This document shows positions 1-8,415 of a stretch of 64,000 nucleotides of DNA, one piece after another (the stretch's first letter is position 1; each line of letters opens with the position of its first letter). This DNA comes from Thalassotalea_H sp040779345 (GTDB lineage: Bacteria; Pseudomonadota; Gammaproteobacteria; Enterobacterales; Alteromonadaceae). The DNA is taken from assembly GCA_040779345.1 (NCBI GenBank), contig JBFONU010000012.1:62001-126000 (forward strand). The letters run 5' to 3'. A model generated the notes under the pieces. The model had not been told where the DNA came from. It worked only from the letters and a program-made list of their open reading frames with translations, and did no database searches. The position numbers and the translations under genes are program-made.

Positions 1-362
1 CGTGACTTCTCCCTCAGTTCGCAAAATGTCTTCTCGTGAATATAAAGGGCACTAAATTCAACCGTCGGAAATGGCTGATTATTTGTAGTCGATGAATAAG
101 ATTTTATATCAACTATATCACTGTTGATTATGTTGAGTTTTAACCATAGAGTTTGTGTTGCCCATTCTTCTATCTCTGCAATAGATTGCAACTTTTTAGC
201 GCTATTGGCATAGGTTTGATAGAGGTAAGTCGCATTTTTGCATGCATAGGCACTGTACCTTGAACGCATCAATTGTTCAGGCGTTTTCGCTAGTTGTTCG
301 CCATTGATGATTAATTGGCAACATGCTTCAAAATTTTTCTTACTGCCACAATAGCACGACAT
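1..362 (-). CDS. YchJ/UPF0225-family SEC-C motif protein (C-terminus cut by window edge)
   Basis: The reading frame begins with ATG at 362 on the minus strand and runs off the left edge without a stop, so about 120 residues are visible. The N-terminus MSCYCGSKK followed by a Cys pair (ACC) is a SEC-C-type zinc-binding knuckle. It is followed by PEQLMRSRYSAYA, the hallmark of the YchJ family (E. coli YchJ has PEHLMRSRYCAF). The downstream part has the NTF2-like middle domain expected for the family. E. coli YchJ has a second SEC-C motif at its C-terminus, which would lie outside the window. The function is unknown; SEC-C motifs bind metal and often SecB or ribosomes. No ribosome-binding site decides the start, but the motif must begin here. 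Confidence 0.85.
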   Translation of the reverse strand, partial: MSCYCGSKKNFEACCQLIINGEQLAKTPEQLMRSRYSAYACKNATYLYQTYANSAKKLQSIAEIEEWATQTLWLKLNIINSDIVDIKSYSSTTNNQPFPTVEFSALYIHEKTFCELREKS

Positions 363-500
363 ATAGTTAAGCGTGATTAAGTCATACCGGTGATTATACA
401 GGTAAAACTAAAGACAATAAATAAGTTAACTATAAGCGAAAATAACGCATAAGTTGAACGATTCGCAATATTTGTGAATAACACAATAGTGTCGTACCTA

Positions 501-920
501 TTAATGTAAACGGTTGTTATTTGTTAAAACAATACAGGTTGTTTGCCCTTTTTCAGCATATTGTTTTAGTTGTTCAATTTCCTCATTTTTTAATGATGGA
601 TTACATAATACGACAGCAGAGCAATTACCTTTGCATAAAGTGGATCCGATACTTTGCAGATTAACTTTAGTAATATTTGTATTAATTTTTAAAATTTTAC
701 TTGTATCAACTCTTTTCGATTTAGATAAAAGCGCTAATGAATCATCCTCAGGGTTAACCATTAAAATCCATTTATTATTCAATTTGTGTTGTCGGCAAAT
801 ATCTTCATATTGATTAGATAATTGTAAGGCATTGTTTATATTTCTAATATCAATCCAATTTGGTGATTGGGTTAATTCATTTTTTTTACTGATCTCAAAA
901 GTGTTATTAATCATTTTCAT
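501..920 (-). CDS. sulA: SulA-like SOS cell-division inhibitor
   Basis: This 139-residue protein matches the second half of E. coli SulA (169 aa) in pattern: a segment around NNKWILMVNP, then LQSIGSTLCKGNCSAVVL and EEIEQLKQYAEKGQTTCIVL, corresponding to the SulA strands and helices that contact FtsZ. SulA binds FtsZ and blocks septation during DNA damage. The last residues, NRLH, resemble the E. coli tail NLYH, whose terminal His is part of the Lon degradation signal. A near-perfect LexA operator lies 25-40 bases upstream of the ATG, which strongly supports the call. The protein is shorter than the enterobacterial one at the N-terminus, the variable part of the family. It is a single-gene unit. 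Confidence 0.82.
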   Translation of the reverse strand: MKMINNTFEISKKNELTQSPNWIDIRNINNALQLSNQYEDICRQHKLNNKWILMVNPEDDSLALLSKSKRVDTSKILKINTNITKVNLQSIGSTLCKGNCSAVVLCNPSLKNEEIEQLKQYAEKGQTTCIVLTNNNRLH

Positions 921-944
921 ACCCTTTATTGGCTTGTTTATATG

Positions 945-960
945 CTGTATAAATTAACAG
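945..960 (-). promoter_or_regulatory. LexA (SOS) box upstream of sulA
   Basis: The 16-base motif CTG-N10-CAG (ctgtataaattaacag) has the consensus outer triplets and an AT-rich core, as in the gammaproteobacterial LexA operator. It lies 25-40 bases upstream of the sulA ATG at 920, where it would overlap the promoter. Seen directly; repression by LexA is inferred from the motif and the gene it precedes. Confidence 0.85.
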
Positions 961-1066
961 TATATGGTTTTATCCAGTAGATCAAGTAAATTTTTTACCA
1001 CATTGATAATTAGAAAAATTGTTCTATAGTCAATATTTCCCACGATTATCACTTTAGAGGTTTTAT

Positions 1067-1273
1067 ATGGCGTACAGCCCAAGTATTCGATATAAAGTTA
1101 AGCAAATGAAAAACTCATTAGACCATCTCCAAGATATCCTCGTTGATGAGAATTATTCTGACGATTCACTGATAAGGTTAAGTCGGGCATTAAATGATAT
1201 TAATGAAGAGGTCGATATGTTAACGACGGTGATGCAAGTAGGTCGCTTAAAAAGCAATACCAATAACAGCTAA
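1067..1273 (+). CDS. small hypothetical protein, 68 aa
   Basis: A short charged protein (starts MAYSPSIRYKVKQMKNSLDHLQ) with predicted amphipathic helices and no Cys, signal peptide or membrane segment. A purine-rich ribosome-binding sequence (agagg) sits about 8 bases before the ATG, and a perfect 15-bp hairpin begins inside its stop region, so it looks like a real monocistronic gene. The family is not recognised. The heptad-like spacing of Leu, Ile and Val (residues 18-57) would suit a small helical dimer. Confidence 0.6.
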   Translation: MAYSPSIRYKVKQMKNSLDHLQDILVDENYSDDSLIRLSRALNDINEEVDMLTTVMQVGRLKSNTNNS

Positions 1274-1293
1274 TTTTATTAGCTGTTATTGGT
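1259..1293. terminator. perfect 15-bp stem-loop between converging genes
   Basis: The arms at 1259-1273 and 1279-1293 are exact reverse complements (accaataacagctaa / ttagctgttattggt) with a 5-base loop. The left arm overlaps the end and stop codon of the 68-aa gene. Read on the minus strand, the T-rich stretch complementary to 1247-1254 follows it, so it may end transcription in both directions. There is no clean U-tract on the plus side. Confidence 0.6.
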
Positions 1294-1377
1294 AATAAAC
1301 ACATTGTTTTTAATCGATTATCTTGGCGAAACGCTTGCTTTTTTCGTGGGAGTTACTGACTCGTTGGGGAATGGAAG

Positions 1378-1782
1378 TTAGTCAAGTTGACTTAATTCTT
1401 CAATTCTATTTCTTGTGGTTAAGATATAACATTTTTTAAAAGCTGCCGCTGCGCCTGTTTCAGGGGAGATATGCAAGTATTGCCAGCGACAATTGTTTTC
1501 TCTATAGGTGATAAAATTTCGTTGGGAACGTTTAAACATTTCTAACGCTGAACGTCTTCCTGTCACAATAGCAAACTCTTCCAAGATAAATATCTGATTA
1601 TTAATCCATGTTTGAAGTTCTCTATCGGTAACGTCTTTCACTAAGTCTAAGCAACGAGAAAGCTGAGGTGTGCTTTTATAGGCTTTTTCACACTCATTGA
1701 TACTTTTTGGCTGAAAGGCAAAAGTCTGACCAGCGAATAGCAAACTTAAAATAACGGTGGATCTAAGAACATGAGCAATCAT
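1378..1782 (-). CDS. secreted DUF1311/LprI-like small protein
   Basis: A 134-residue protein with a signal peptide (hydrophobic residues 8-20, then FAGQTFA before the mature part). The mature region has the DUF1311 pattern: an early Cys (NECEKA), a second Cys (LSRCLD), then a C-terminal NNCRWQY and a final Cys. Family members are small helical periplasmic proteins, some of which inhibit lysozyme. The start codon overlaps the stop of yciI by one base (TAATG), so translation is probably coupled. It is the last gene of the yciB-yciI unit. Confidence 0.7.
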   Translation of the reverse strand: MIAHVLRSTVILSLLFAGQTFAFQPKSINECEKAYKSTPQLSRCLDLVKDVTDRELQTWINNQIFILEEFAIVTGRRSALEMFKRSQRNFITYRENNCRWQYLHISPETGAAAAFKKCYILTTRNRIEELSQLD

Positions 1783-2084
1783 TATGCAGGTAACACTTTT
1801 TTGTAAGGTTTAACCGTCGTTTTATTATAGACGCCAGCTTCAATATATGGGTCTTGATCTGCCCAATTTTTTGCATCATCTAAGCTTGAAAATTTAGCAA
1901 TGATCAATGAGCCAGTAAAACCAGCTTCGCCTGGGTTTTCACTATCGATGGCGGGACAGGGGCCTGCAACGAGTAATCGTCCTTGTTGTTGTAATTCTTT
2001 TAAGCGCGCTAAATGATGCTCGCGAACCTGCATACGTAAAGGCAAACTGTTTTCAACATCTTCGCTATAAATTAAGTAATACAT
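1782..2084 (-). CDS. yciI: YciI-family protein
   Basis: This 100-residue protein has the compact ferredoxin-like YciI fold: MYYLIYSEDVENS at the start, REHHLARLKELQQQGRLLVAGP with the conserved His (23/24) of the family's putative catalytic His-Asp pair, and IAKFSSLDDAKNWADQDPYIEAGVY near the end. The biochemical role is unsettled; the fold resembles muconolactone isomerase. It sits 11 bases downstream of yciB, an arrangement also seen in enterobacteria, and overlaps the next gene by one base. Confidence 0.88.
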   Translation of the reverse strand: MYYLIYSEDVENSLPLRMQVREHHLARLKELQQQGRLLVAGPCPAIDSENPGEAGFTGSLIIAKFSSLDDAKNWADQDPYIEAGVYNKTTVKPYKKVLPA

Positions 2085-2095
2085 ATTTTCTACTT

Positions 2096-2659
2096 CTAAT
2101 TGTTTTCTTCGTTTTTTGGCTCAGGGTTTTCATCTTGAGGCAAATGCTTATATAAAACCAAAATTGTCGATATGGCAAAAATAAAAGTTAAGCCCATTAA
2201 GCCAAATACTTTGAAATTGACCCAGGTTTCTTGTGAAAAGTTATAGGCAATGTAGATATTAAGTATTGCACAACTTAGAAAAAATATTGCCCAAGCAACA
2301 TTCAATTTTGACCAAATATTTTCAGGTAATGATAAAGATTCACCCATCAATTCTTTAATTAAATTTTTATTAAAAAAACGATTACTGATCAAAAGTGCCA
2401 TTGCGAATAGCCCATTAATTACGGTAACTTTCCATTTGATAAACGTATCGTCATGGAAAAAAATGGTTAACCCACCAAAAACAGCAATTAAGCCAAAGAA
2501 TATCCAGTTTCGTTTCGGGATAGGTTGTTTCTTTATCACGTAATAAATAATTTGTAAGGCGGATGTTACAATGAGTGAGCCTGTAGCCCAATATAAATCA
2601 CCAAACTTATAAAAAATGAAAAAGATAACAAGTGGTAGATATTCAAAAATGGCGTGCAT
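2096..2659 (-). CDS. yciB: inner-membrane septation protein YciB (IspZ)
   Basis: A 187-residue protein with about five hydrophobic segments, beginning MHAIFEYLPLVIFFIFYKFGDLYWATG, and carrying family landmarks HDDTFIKWKVTVINGLFA, ELMGESLSLPENIW and WAIFFLSCAILNIYIAY followed by WVNFKVFGLMG. YciB is an inner-membrane protein involved in envelope integrity and cell division. The length matches the family (about 180 aa), with a short acidic C-terminal tail. It is the first gene of yciB-yciI-DUF1311, with a candidate sigma-70 promoter just upstream. Confidence 0.93.
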   Translation of the reverse strand: MHAIFEYLPLVIFFIFYKFGDLYWATGSLIVTSALQIIYYVIKKQPIPKRNWIFFGLIAVFGGLTIFFHDDTFIKWKVTVINGLFAMALLISNRFFNKNLIKELMGESLSLPENIWSKLNVAWAIFFLSCAILNIYIAYNFSQETWVNFKVFGLMGLTFIFAISTILVLYKHLPQDENPEPKNEENN

Positions 2660-2689
2660 GAAAAACCGAACTAATAAAATAATAGAGTG

Positions 2690-2718
2690 ATTCTATCGAA
2701 AGCCAACCTTTTCTCCAA
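2690..2718 (-). promoter_or_regulatory. putative sigma-70 promoter of the yciB operon
   Basis: On the minus strand, TTGGAG (2718-2713) and TAGAAT (2695-2690) are separated by exactly 17 bases, and the -10 lies about 30 bases before the yciB ATG. The match is by eye; AT-rich DNA gives chance hits. Confidence 0.4.
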
Positions 2719-3128
2719 CCTCTAATATGAATATTTACCAGTGAAAGGCTAAGTGAGAATAGGTTTGATCTTATAATAAGCATATATATTAGATAGTTAC
2801 TTAATCATTAAAACGTTATTTATATTGAGAAGTCATTTCTAGATTATTAATTGTATTTAACGATGAGTATTTTATTCTCACTAAATAAAAGTGTGTTTTT
2901 ACCACTTTAAATGTTGATGAGTTTGTAAAACTAAGAATCATGTTCAGGTAAGATAAGTTGCAAGTAATATTGAAAAAGGGCTTTAATGCCCCGTTAAAAC
3001 CGCTTTAGTTGACTCTTTGTTCAATAAAGTTTTTTAAATGTGATCACCTCTTCAACAGAAGTAACCACATAAGCAAAATACTATTTGTATAAATAGCTAG
3101 GAAAGTAGGCGATAAAACTTATCAATCT
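2719..3128. other. intergenic region between the M24 peptidase and yciB
   Basis: About 410 bases of AT-rich sequence between two minus-strand genes. I see no open frame with coding character, no tRNA and no repeat. The only structure is a small hairpin at 2978-2991 followed on the minus strand by five T, listed separately. Confidence 0.5.
2972..2992 (-). terminator. possible rho-independent terminator of the M24 peptidase gene
   Basis: Read on the minus strand, a GGGC/GCCC stem with a 6-base loop is followed by TTTTTC. It lies about 140 bases downstream of the peptidase stop. The stem is short (4-5 bp), so this is tentative. Confidence 0.4.
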
Positions 3129-4349
3129 CTAGTCTTTTTGATAGCCAAATGGATCATCAATTGAATATGAAGGCTCAGTAAACCACTTGGCTCCATGTGC
3201 TGTCATGTAGAAATGATCTTCTAATCGAATGCCAAACTCATCAGGTATCACTAACATAGGTTCATTTGAAAAACACATACCTTCAGCTAATGGTGTTTGA
3301 TCATTGCTGACTAAATATGGCCATTCATGGATGTCTAAGCCAATACCGTGACCTGTTCGATGAGGACAGCCTGGTGTTTGATAATCAGGTCCCATGCCTT
3401 GACTCGCAATATATTCTCTGGCTGCAATATCAACAGCACCGCAGCTAACACCGATATTGGCAGCATTAAAGGCAGCAACTTGAGCATTCTTTTCAACAAG
3501 CCACATCTCGCGTTGTCTTTGGTTTGCTTCGCCGAAAACATAGGTGCGCGTTATGTCAGAGTTATAACCTTCTAACTGACATCCGGTATCAATCAACACT
3601 ATGTCATTTTTCTGTAGAGGTTTTGGATTTTTAACTCCATGAGGGAATGAAGAATCTTGACCAAATAAGACAATACAAAAGTAAGATCCAGACAGGGCAC
3701 CAAGCTTAATATGAGCTTGATTAATAAAAGCCTCAACTTCACTTGTTGTTATCCCTGCTCTTAAAATTTTAGCCGCTGCTTTATGAACTTCCAAGGTGAG
3801 ATTTTTTGCTTGTTGTAACAAGGCAATTTCATTATCTGATTTTTGTGAACGACACCCAGCTGTAATGGGCTTTGCATCTGAGAAAGTAAATTGTTCACTG
3901 AGTTTAGCCACACCATCGACAATAAAAAAAGCGGTAGACTCATCAAAGGCAATATTACCTTCATTTATCCCCATACTGGTTAGCGTGTCTAAAAATAACT
4001 GATAAGGACTTTCATGTTCTTGCCAGCCATTAATTTTACCGTTAACCGTCATATATTGATTTAGCGTATTAACTTCAAAATAGGGGGCAATATATTGAAT
4101 ATCACCTTGCATAGGTATGATGGCGCCAACCATTCTCTCGCTTGCATACCAACGTGTGCCAGTAAAATAATAAAGGTTTGTCCCTGCATTGATATAAGTC
4201 GCTGCAATATTATTTTCTTTCATAATTTGCTGTGCTTTTTTGATACGTTGTTGATATTCACTTGTAGAAATGCTTTGAACGTTAGCTGTCATATTTGAAA
4301 GTTTTGCTAACTCTTGCTCGGCTGTTGAGCCTCCAACACCAATAGTCAT
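3129..4349 (-). CDS. M24-family metallopeptidase (Xaa-Pro dipeptidase/aminopeptidase type)
   Basis: A 406-residue protein with a creatinase-like N-terminal domain (about 30-170) and a pita-bread catalytic domain (175-400). All five metal ligands of the family are visible: D254 (IDTG), D265 (SDITRT), H334 (GHGIGLD), E363 (SNEPM) and E377 (RLEDH). It should cleave the bond before proline in peptides using two divalent metals. There is no signal peptide, so it is cytoplasmic. The first 19 residues are atypical; the Met at residue 20 is an alternative start. Substrate subtype cannot be told from sequence. Confidence 0.88.
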   Translation of the reverse strand: MTIGVGGSTAEQELAKLSNMTANVQSISTSEYQQRIKKAQQIMKENNIAATYINAGTNLYYFTGTRWYASERMVGAIIPMQGDIQYIAPYFEVNTLNQYMTVNGKINGWQEHESPYQLFLDTLTSMGINEGNIAFDESTAFFIVDGVAKLSEQFTFSDAKPITAGCRSQKSDNEIALLQQAKNLTLEVHKAAAKILRAGITTSEVEAFINQAHIKLGALSGSYFCIVLFGQDSSFPHGVKNPKPLQKNDIVLIDTGCQLEGYNSDITRTYVFGEANQRQREMWLVEKNAQVAAFNAANIGVSCGAVDIAAREYIASQGMGPDYQTPGCPHRTGHGIGLDIHEWPYLVSNDQTPLAEGMCFSNEPMLVIPDEFGIRLEDHFYMTAHGAKWFTEPSYSIDDPFGYQKD

Positions 4350-4460
4350 ATATATACCTAGTCGTTATACTTTTGAAATAGTCATAGCTATAAAGTGTAC
4401 AAAATATAATTATTTTATACAATATACATTTTAAGTTGTGTAAATATTTTTAAATGATTA

Positions 4461-5381
4461 TCAGCTTAGATCATCGACAAGTTTATTAGCGGATAGGAAC
4501 AGTTCAGGGTCGTTGAGCTGAAAATGTTCAACACGAGATACTGCTTGAGGTAATTTTTCGTTAGCGGCTTTAATTAACCAAGCTAAACCTAATTCGTGAT
4601 TTTCTTCAACTCCTTCTCCTAAAAAATAAGAACGCCCCATGGCTCCCATTGAATGGGCATGCTTTGCTTGCGCACATTGCTGGAATAGTTCAAAAGCTTG
4701 TTGAAAATGCGCTGCGGATCTTAATTCAAGCGCTTGTTCAAATATCGCTTGTATTTGTTTGGTTGAATCTTGTCTATTTAGATTAATGTCATTTGGTGAA
4801 TCATAACGATCAAAAGGTTGATTGATTGATTTTTTGATATTCTCTTGCACGTTTGAAGCGTTTGAGGAGCTTTCACCCTCCATTTTCATTCCCATATCTT
4901 GTGAAGGTTTTGGCAGTTCTTCATTTATCTCCGTAAAAAAATCTTCGTTATCAAAAATATCTTTTATTTGGTTTTTGTTACGACTTTTTTCGCTCAATAA
5001 GCAAGACATTACCGCATCGTATCGTGTGTTGAGTTGTTCAATGGTTCGTTGTTGTTGAGCGATTTGATCTTTGTAGTATTTAATATCATTATGCAGGTGC
5101 TCAATATTATTTTGGCTTTGTTCTAATTGCTGTTGATGTTGGGCTTTAAGATCATAGATATGTTCTTTATTTGCACTATCTAATCGATTTTGTTGCTTGT
5201 TATTGTATTCTTCAAACCTAGATAAAACTGATTGCACACTAGTTTCATAATTATTTTTCATTTTCTCAAACCAGCGAAAAACCTGACTTGGTACTTTTAA
5301 GTTTCCTTCGGTTCCATTTGTCATAACGTTAGCAACATCCTCGAAATTTAATTGCTTATCACCATAATAATTGCGAGTCAT
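4461..5381 (-). CDS. coiled-coil protein with C-terminal SEL1-like repeat
   Basis: A 306-residue protein with three parts. Residues 1-40 form a polar N-terminus with VPSQVFRWFEKMK. Residues 40-130 are a long Gln/Lys/Glu-rich coiled coil. After an acidic Ser-rich linker (150-205), residues 210-285 hold one or two SEL1/TPR-like helical repeats with A-x-GRSYFLGEGV and A-x2-WLIKAA. No signal peptide or membrane segment is visible. SEL1 repeats mediate protein interaction. It is divergently transcribed from the chemosensory cluster across a 212-base gap, so it may share regulation with it, but its role is unknown. Confidence 0.7.
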   Translation of the reverse strand: MTRNYYGDKQLNFEDVANVMTNGTEGNLKVPSQVFRWFEKMKNNYETSVQSVLSRFEEYNNKQQNRLDSANKEHIYDLKAQHQQQLEQSQNNIEHLHNDIKYYKDQIAQQQRTIEQLNTRYDAVMSCLLSEKSRNKNQIKDIFDNEDFFTEINEELPKPSQDMGMKMEGESSSNASNVQENIKKSINQPFDRYDSPNDINLNRQDSTKQIQAIFEQALELRSAAHFQQAFELFQQCAQAKHAHSMGAMGRSYFLGEGVEENHELGLAWLIKAANEKLPQAVSRVEHFQLNDPELFLSANKLVDDLS

Positions 5382-5593
5382 TAAATCAACAGCTAAACAG
5401 CTATTTATAACAACTAATTGATAGCCTTTAGAAAGTTGTTATTAATTGATTGTTTTTTATCCTGTACTGTTAAAAGCTTGTAAAAAAGTTGTTGTTATTA
5501 GAATTATTTTAGATATTAACTTGCGATAGTAGAATTTTATTATATCTTTCAATGTAATGAATACAAAAAATTAACCTAAGGAATATAGGTTTC

Positions 5594-5869
5594 ATGTTTA
5601 CATTACCAGATGAACTCACTATTGCCCAGGTAGAAGAATACAAGTCGCAATTTATTGATTTTATAAATAAAAATGATGTAATCGAGCTTGATGATAGTCA
5701 AGTCAATCGCATAGATACAGTAGGGATACAGTTGTTACTAGCTGCCGTGATATATATTGCTGCTCAGAATAAATCCCTCGTTTGGCAAAACAAGTCTCTT
5801 ATCATTAGTCAAAGTATTAAGCAGCTTGGCATTAATGATCCCATTTTGAATAAATTTTTTAATGAATAG
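5594..5869 (+). CDS. STAS-domain protein (anti-sigma-antagonist-like), first gene of the chemosensory island
   Basis: This 91-residue protein is a single STAS domain: beta-strand VIELDDSQVNRI, then DTVGIQLLLAAVIY, the position where SpoIIAA-type proteins have the phosphorylated D-S-S/T. Here the residue after Asp41 is Thr42, which could still be phosphorylated. Such proteins take part in partner switching with kinase/phosphatase pairs. It precedes cheY by 41 bases and likely opens the operon. A weak candidate promoter, TTGCGA then TATCTT 16 bases later, sits at 5521-5548. A second STAS protein lies at 16553. Confidence 0.82.
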   Translation: MFTLPDELTIAQVEEYKSQFIDFINKNDVIELDDSQVNRIDTVGIQLLLAAVIYIAAQNKSLVWQNKSLIISQSIKQLGINDPILNKFFNE

Positions 5870-5910
5870 TATTGTTGGTACTAAATGTTGTTAATAAGTA
5901 AAAGGAAATA

Positions 5911-6276
5911 ATGATGACCAAAATTTTGGTTGTAGATGACTCTAACTCTATTCGCGATATGGTTAGTTTTACATTGAAAAGTGCTGGTTATGAAACCGTT
6001 GAAGCTAAAGATGGTCAAGAAGGGCTATCAAAGGCGCAATCAGACGACTTCGGGTTAGTTATATCTGATGTCAATATGCCAATAATGGATGGTATCACGC
6101 TGTGTGGGGAGTTAAGGAAGTTAGCTAATTTTAAGTTCACACCTATTTTGATGTTAACCACCGAAAGCTCTGGGGATATGAAGCTAAAAGGTAAAGCGGC
6201 TGGAGCCACTGGTTGGTTAGTTAAGCCTTTTAATCCAGAAAAACTTCTTGCCACAATCAAACGTGTAGTGCGGTAA
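5911..6276 (+). CDS. cheY: CheY-like single-domain response regulator
   Basis: A 121-residue stand-alone receiver domain. Conserved residues are the acidic pair D9/D10 (VVDDS), the phospho-acceptor D53 (ISDVNMP), the Thr of MLTTES and the Lys of WLVKPF. There is no output domain, so it would act as a diffusible output or phosphate sink for the CheA encoded 6 bases downstream. Two Met codons in a row (5911 and 5914) could both start it; the ribosome-binding sequence aaaggaa precedes them. No CheZ is encoded nearby. Confidence 0.92.
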   Translation: MMTKILVVDDSNSIRDMVSFTLKSAGYETVEAKDGQEGLSKAQSDDFGLVISDVNMPIMDGITLCGELRKLANFKFTPILMLTTESSGDMKLKGKAAGATGWLVKPFNPEKLLATIKRVVR

Positions 6277-6282
6277 CTGATT

Positions 6283-8415
6283 ATGAGTGTTGATCTCTCC
6301 CAATTCATCCCAAGTTTTTTAGAAGAAAGCTTTGAAGGACTTGAACTTATGGAATCTAGCCTGCTTAATTTGAAGCAAGGTGATGATGAAAGTATAAATT
6401 CAATATTTCGTGCAGCTCATTCAATTAAAGGCGGCGCGGGAACGTTTGGTTTCGAACACGTTACTGAATTCACCCATTTAGTTGAAACTCTTCTTGATGA
6501 AATGCGAGATGGTCGCCGTACAATTGAGCAAAATGATGTTGAATTGTTATTAGAATCTGTAGATTGTATGCGGTTATTGATCGAAGCCATTCGAGACGAA
6601 ACTGATTGCGATAATGAAAAAATAGACGAAACGTCTAAACTACTTTCTGCAGCATTAGAGCAAAGTGACTTACCTTTAGCATCACCCGATGAAAAAGTGA
6701 CTGATACAACAACTGATGTGGTTGAAGATGGAAGCTCCGTTTGGCAAATAACATTTATTCCTGAACACCATTTAGTTCAAACAGGCAATGATCCTTTATT
6801 ACTTTTTAGCGCATTAGCCGAATTAGGTGAATTAACTATTTCCGCTAACAGTAAAGAATTGCCTTCTATTATTGATATAGACCCAGAAGAAATTTATTTA
6901 AGTTGGGATTTAACACTGAGCTCTTCCTCGTCTGAGGAGGAAATTAGAGAAATTTTTGAGTGGGTTGAAGATGAATGTGAACTTACTATTAAGCAAGAAA
7001 CGGCTAAAAGTTCCGATCCTGTTGCAGAAGGTGAACCACTACTTGAAGCAAGTTTAGAAACAGACGCTTCTGTGCATGCAAACTCAGCTGAAACACCTGA
7101 AAGTTCCTTAGCACCCCAAAGTCTTACTCAGACGAAAGCAACAGATAAAAATGATAATGGCAAACCTGCCGCAAAAACAAAAAGCGATGTAGGTTCTATT
7201 AGAGTTGGCGTTGATAAAGTTGATAGTTTAATCAACTTAGTGGGGGAACTGGTTATAACTCAATCGATGTTATCTGAATTAGGAAATGATTTTGATATCT
7301 CGAAAGTTGAAAGGTTAACGTCTGGTTTAGAACAATTATTACAAAATACAAAAGAACTACAAGAAAGTGTCATGCGTATTCGCATGTTGCCAATTAGTTT
7401 TGCTTTTAATCGTTTTCCTCGTTTGATTCACGATTTATCTAAAAAAACAGGTAAAGAAATCGAACTTATTTTAAAAGGTGAACAAACAGAGCTCGATAAA
7501 ACGGTCATGGAGCAAATAGGTGATCCACTTGTGCATTTAGTACGAAATGCAGTTGATCATGGCATTGAACCCGCGGCAGTGAGGATTGCTAATGGTAAAC
7601 CTGAAAAAGGGACGATTGTCTTAGACGCATATCATCAAGGAGGAAATATTGTTATTGAAATCAATGATGATGGTGGTGGTATTGATCGACAAGCTGTATT
7701 TAATAAAGCACTTGAAAAAGGCATTATTGATGAAAATACCACATTAACTGACAGCCAAGTTTTTGATTTGATTTTTGAACCGGGTTTTTCAACAGCGAAA
7801 GAGTTAAGCGATATATCAGGCCGTGGTGTTGGAATGGATGTCGTTAAAAAGAACATCCAAGCACTGGGCGGGCGGATACAAGTTGAGTCAGAGCCAGGAG
7901 AGGGCTCTACTTTTAAAGTTAATTTACCATTAACGCTTGCCATACTAGATGGCCAATTAGTTAAAGTGGGCTCGGAAACGTATATTGTTCCACTGATAAC
8001 GATTGTTGAATCCTTACAAGCAAAAACGGAATTAATAAACCGTGTTTCAGGAGATATGATCCTGTATCGACTAAGAGAAGACAATGTTCCTGTAATCCCT
8101 GTTTGCCATTTATTTGATATACCAGCAGAAAATGAAAATGTTGAAAACGCCTTATTAGTTGTTGTTGAGGCAGATGGCCAAAAAGTGGGACTGATGGTTG
8201 ATGATTTATTAGCACAGCAACAAGTCGTAATTAAAAGTCTAAAAGAAAATTATCAACAAGTAGAAGGTATCTCCGGGGCAACTATTTTAGGCGATGGTTC
8301 TGTTGCGATGATTCTCGATATCCCTGGCATGATTGCCATGGCGATGAAAAATGCCAATCTAGCTCAATCAAAGATGAAAAATCATACCTACCTTGAACAG
8401 GGAGTTACATCGTAA
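6283..8415 (+). CDS. cheA: chemotaxis histidine kinase CheA
   Basis: A 710-residue CheA with the standard order. The P1 HPt domain carries the phosphorylated H46 in AAHSIKGG. A P2-like segment (about 155-240) lies between acidic linkers. P3 dimerisation begins VDSLINLVGELVITQ. The P4 ATPase has the N box N422 (RNAVDHGIE), the G1 box DDGGGID and the G2 box GRGVGMD. The P5 CheW-like regulatory domain occupies the last 140 residues. It would autophosphorylate under control of the receptors in this cluster and pass phosphate to CheY and CheB. It overlaps the downstream cheW by one base (TAATG), implying coupled translation. Confidence 0.96.
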   Translation: MSVDLSQFIPSFLEESFEGLELMESSLLNLKQGDDESINSIFRAAHSIKGGAGTFGFEHVTEFTHLVETLLDEMRDGRRTIEQNDVELLLESVDCMRLLIEAIRDETDCDNEKIDETSKLLSAALEQSDLPLASPDEKVTDTTTDVVEDGSSVWQITFIPEHHLVQTGNDPLLLFSALAELGELTISANSKELPSIIDIDPEEIYLSWDLTLSSSSSEEEIREIFEWVEDECELTIKQETAKSSDPVAEGEPLLEASLETDASVHANSAETPESSLAPQSLTQTKATDKNDNGKPAAKTKSDVGSIRVGVDKVDSLINLVGELVITQSMLSELGNDFDISKVERLTSGLEQLLQNTKELQESVMRIRMLPISFAFNRFPRLIHDLSKKTGKEIELILKGEQTELDKTVMEQIGDPLVHLVRNAVDHGIEPAAVRIANGKPEKGTIVLDAYHQGGNIVIEINDDGGGIDRQAVFNKALEKGIIDENTTLTDSQVFDLIFEPGFSTAKELSDISGRGVGMDVVKKNIQALGGRIQVESEPGEGSTFKVNLPLTLAILDGQLVKVGSETYIVPLITIVESLQAKTELINRVSGDMILYRLREDNVPVIPVCHLFDIPAENENVENALLVVVEADGQKVGLMVDDLLAQQQVVIKSLKENYQQVEGISGATILGDGSVAMILDIPGMIAMAMKNANLAQSKMKNHTYLEQGVTS

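Noticed and set aside
514..813. 99-codon open frame on the plus strand
   Set aside because: It lies opposite sulA, which has motif, degron and LexA-box support; this frame has no family likeness.
7635..8084. 149-codon minus-strand frame inside cheA
   Set aside because: Antisense shadow of the conserved CheA ATPase region.
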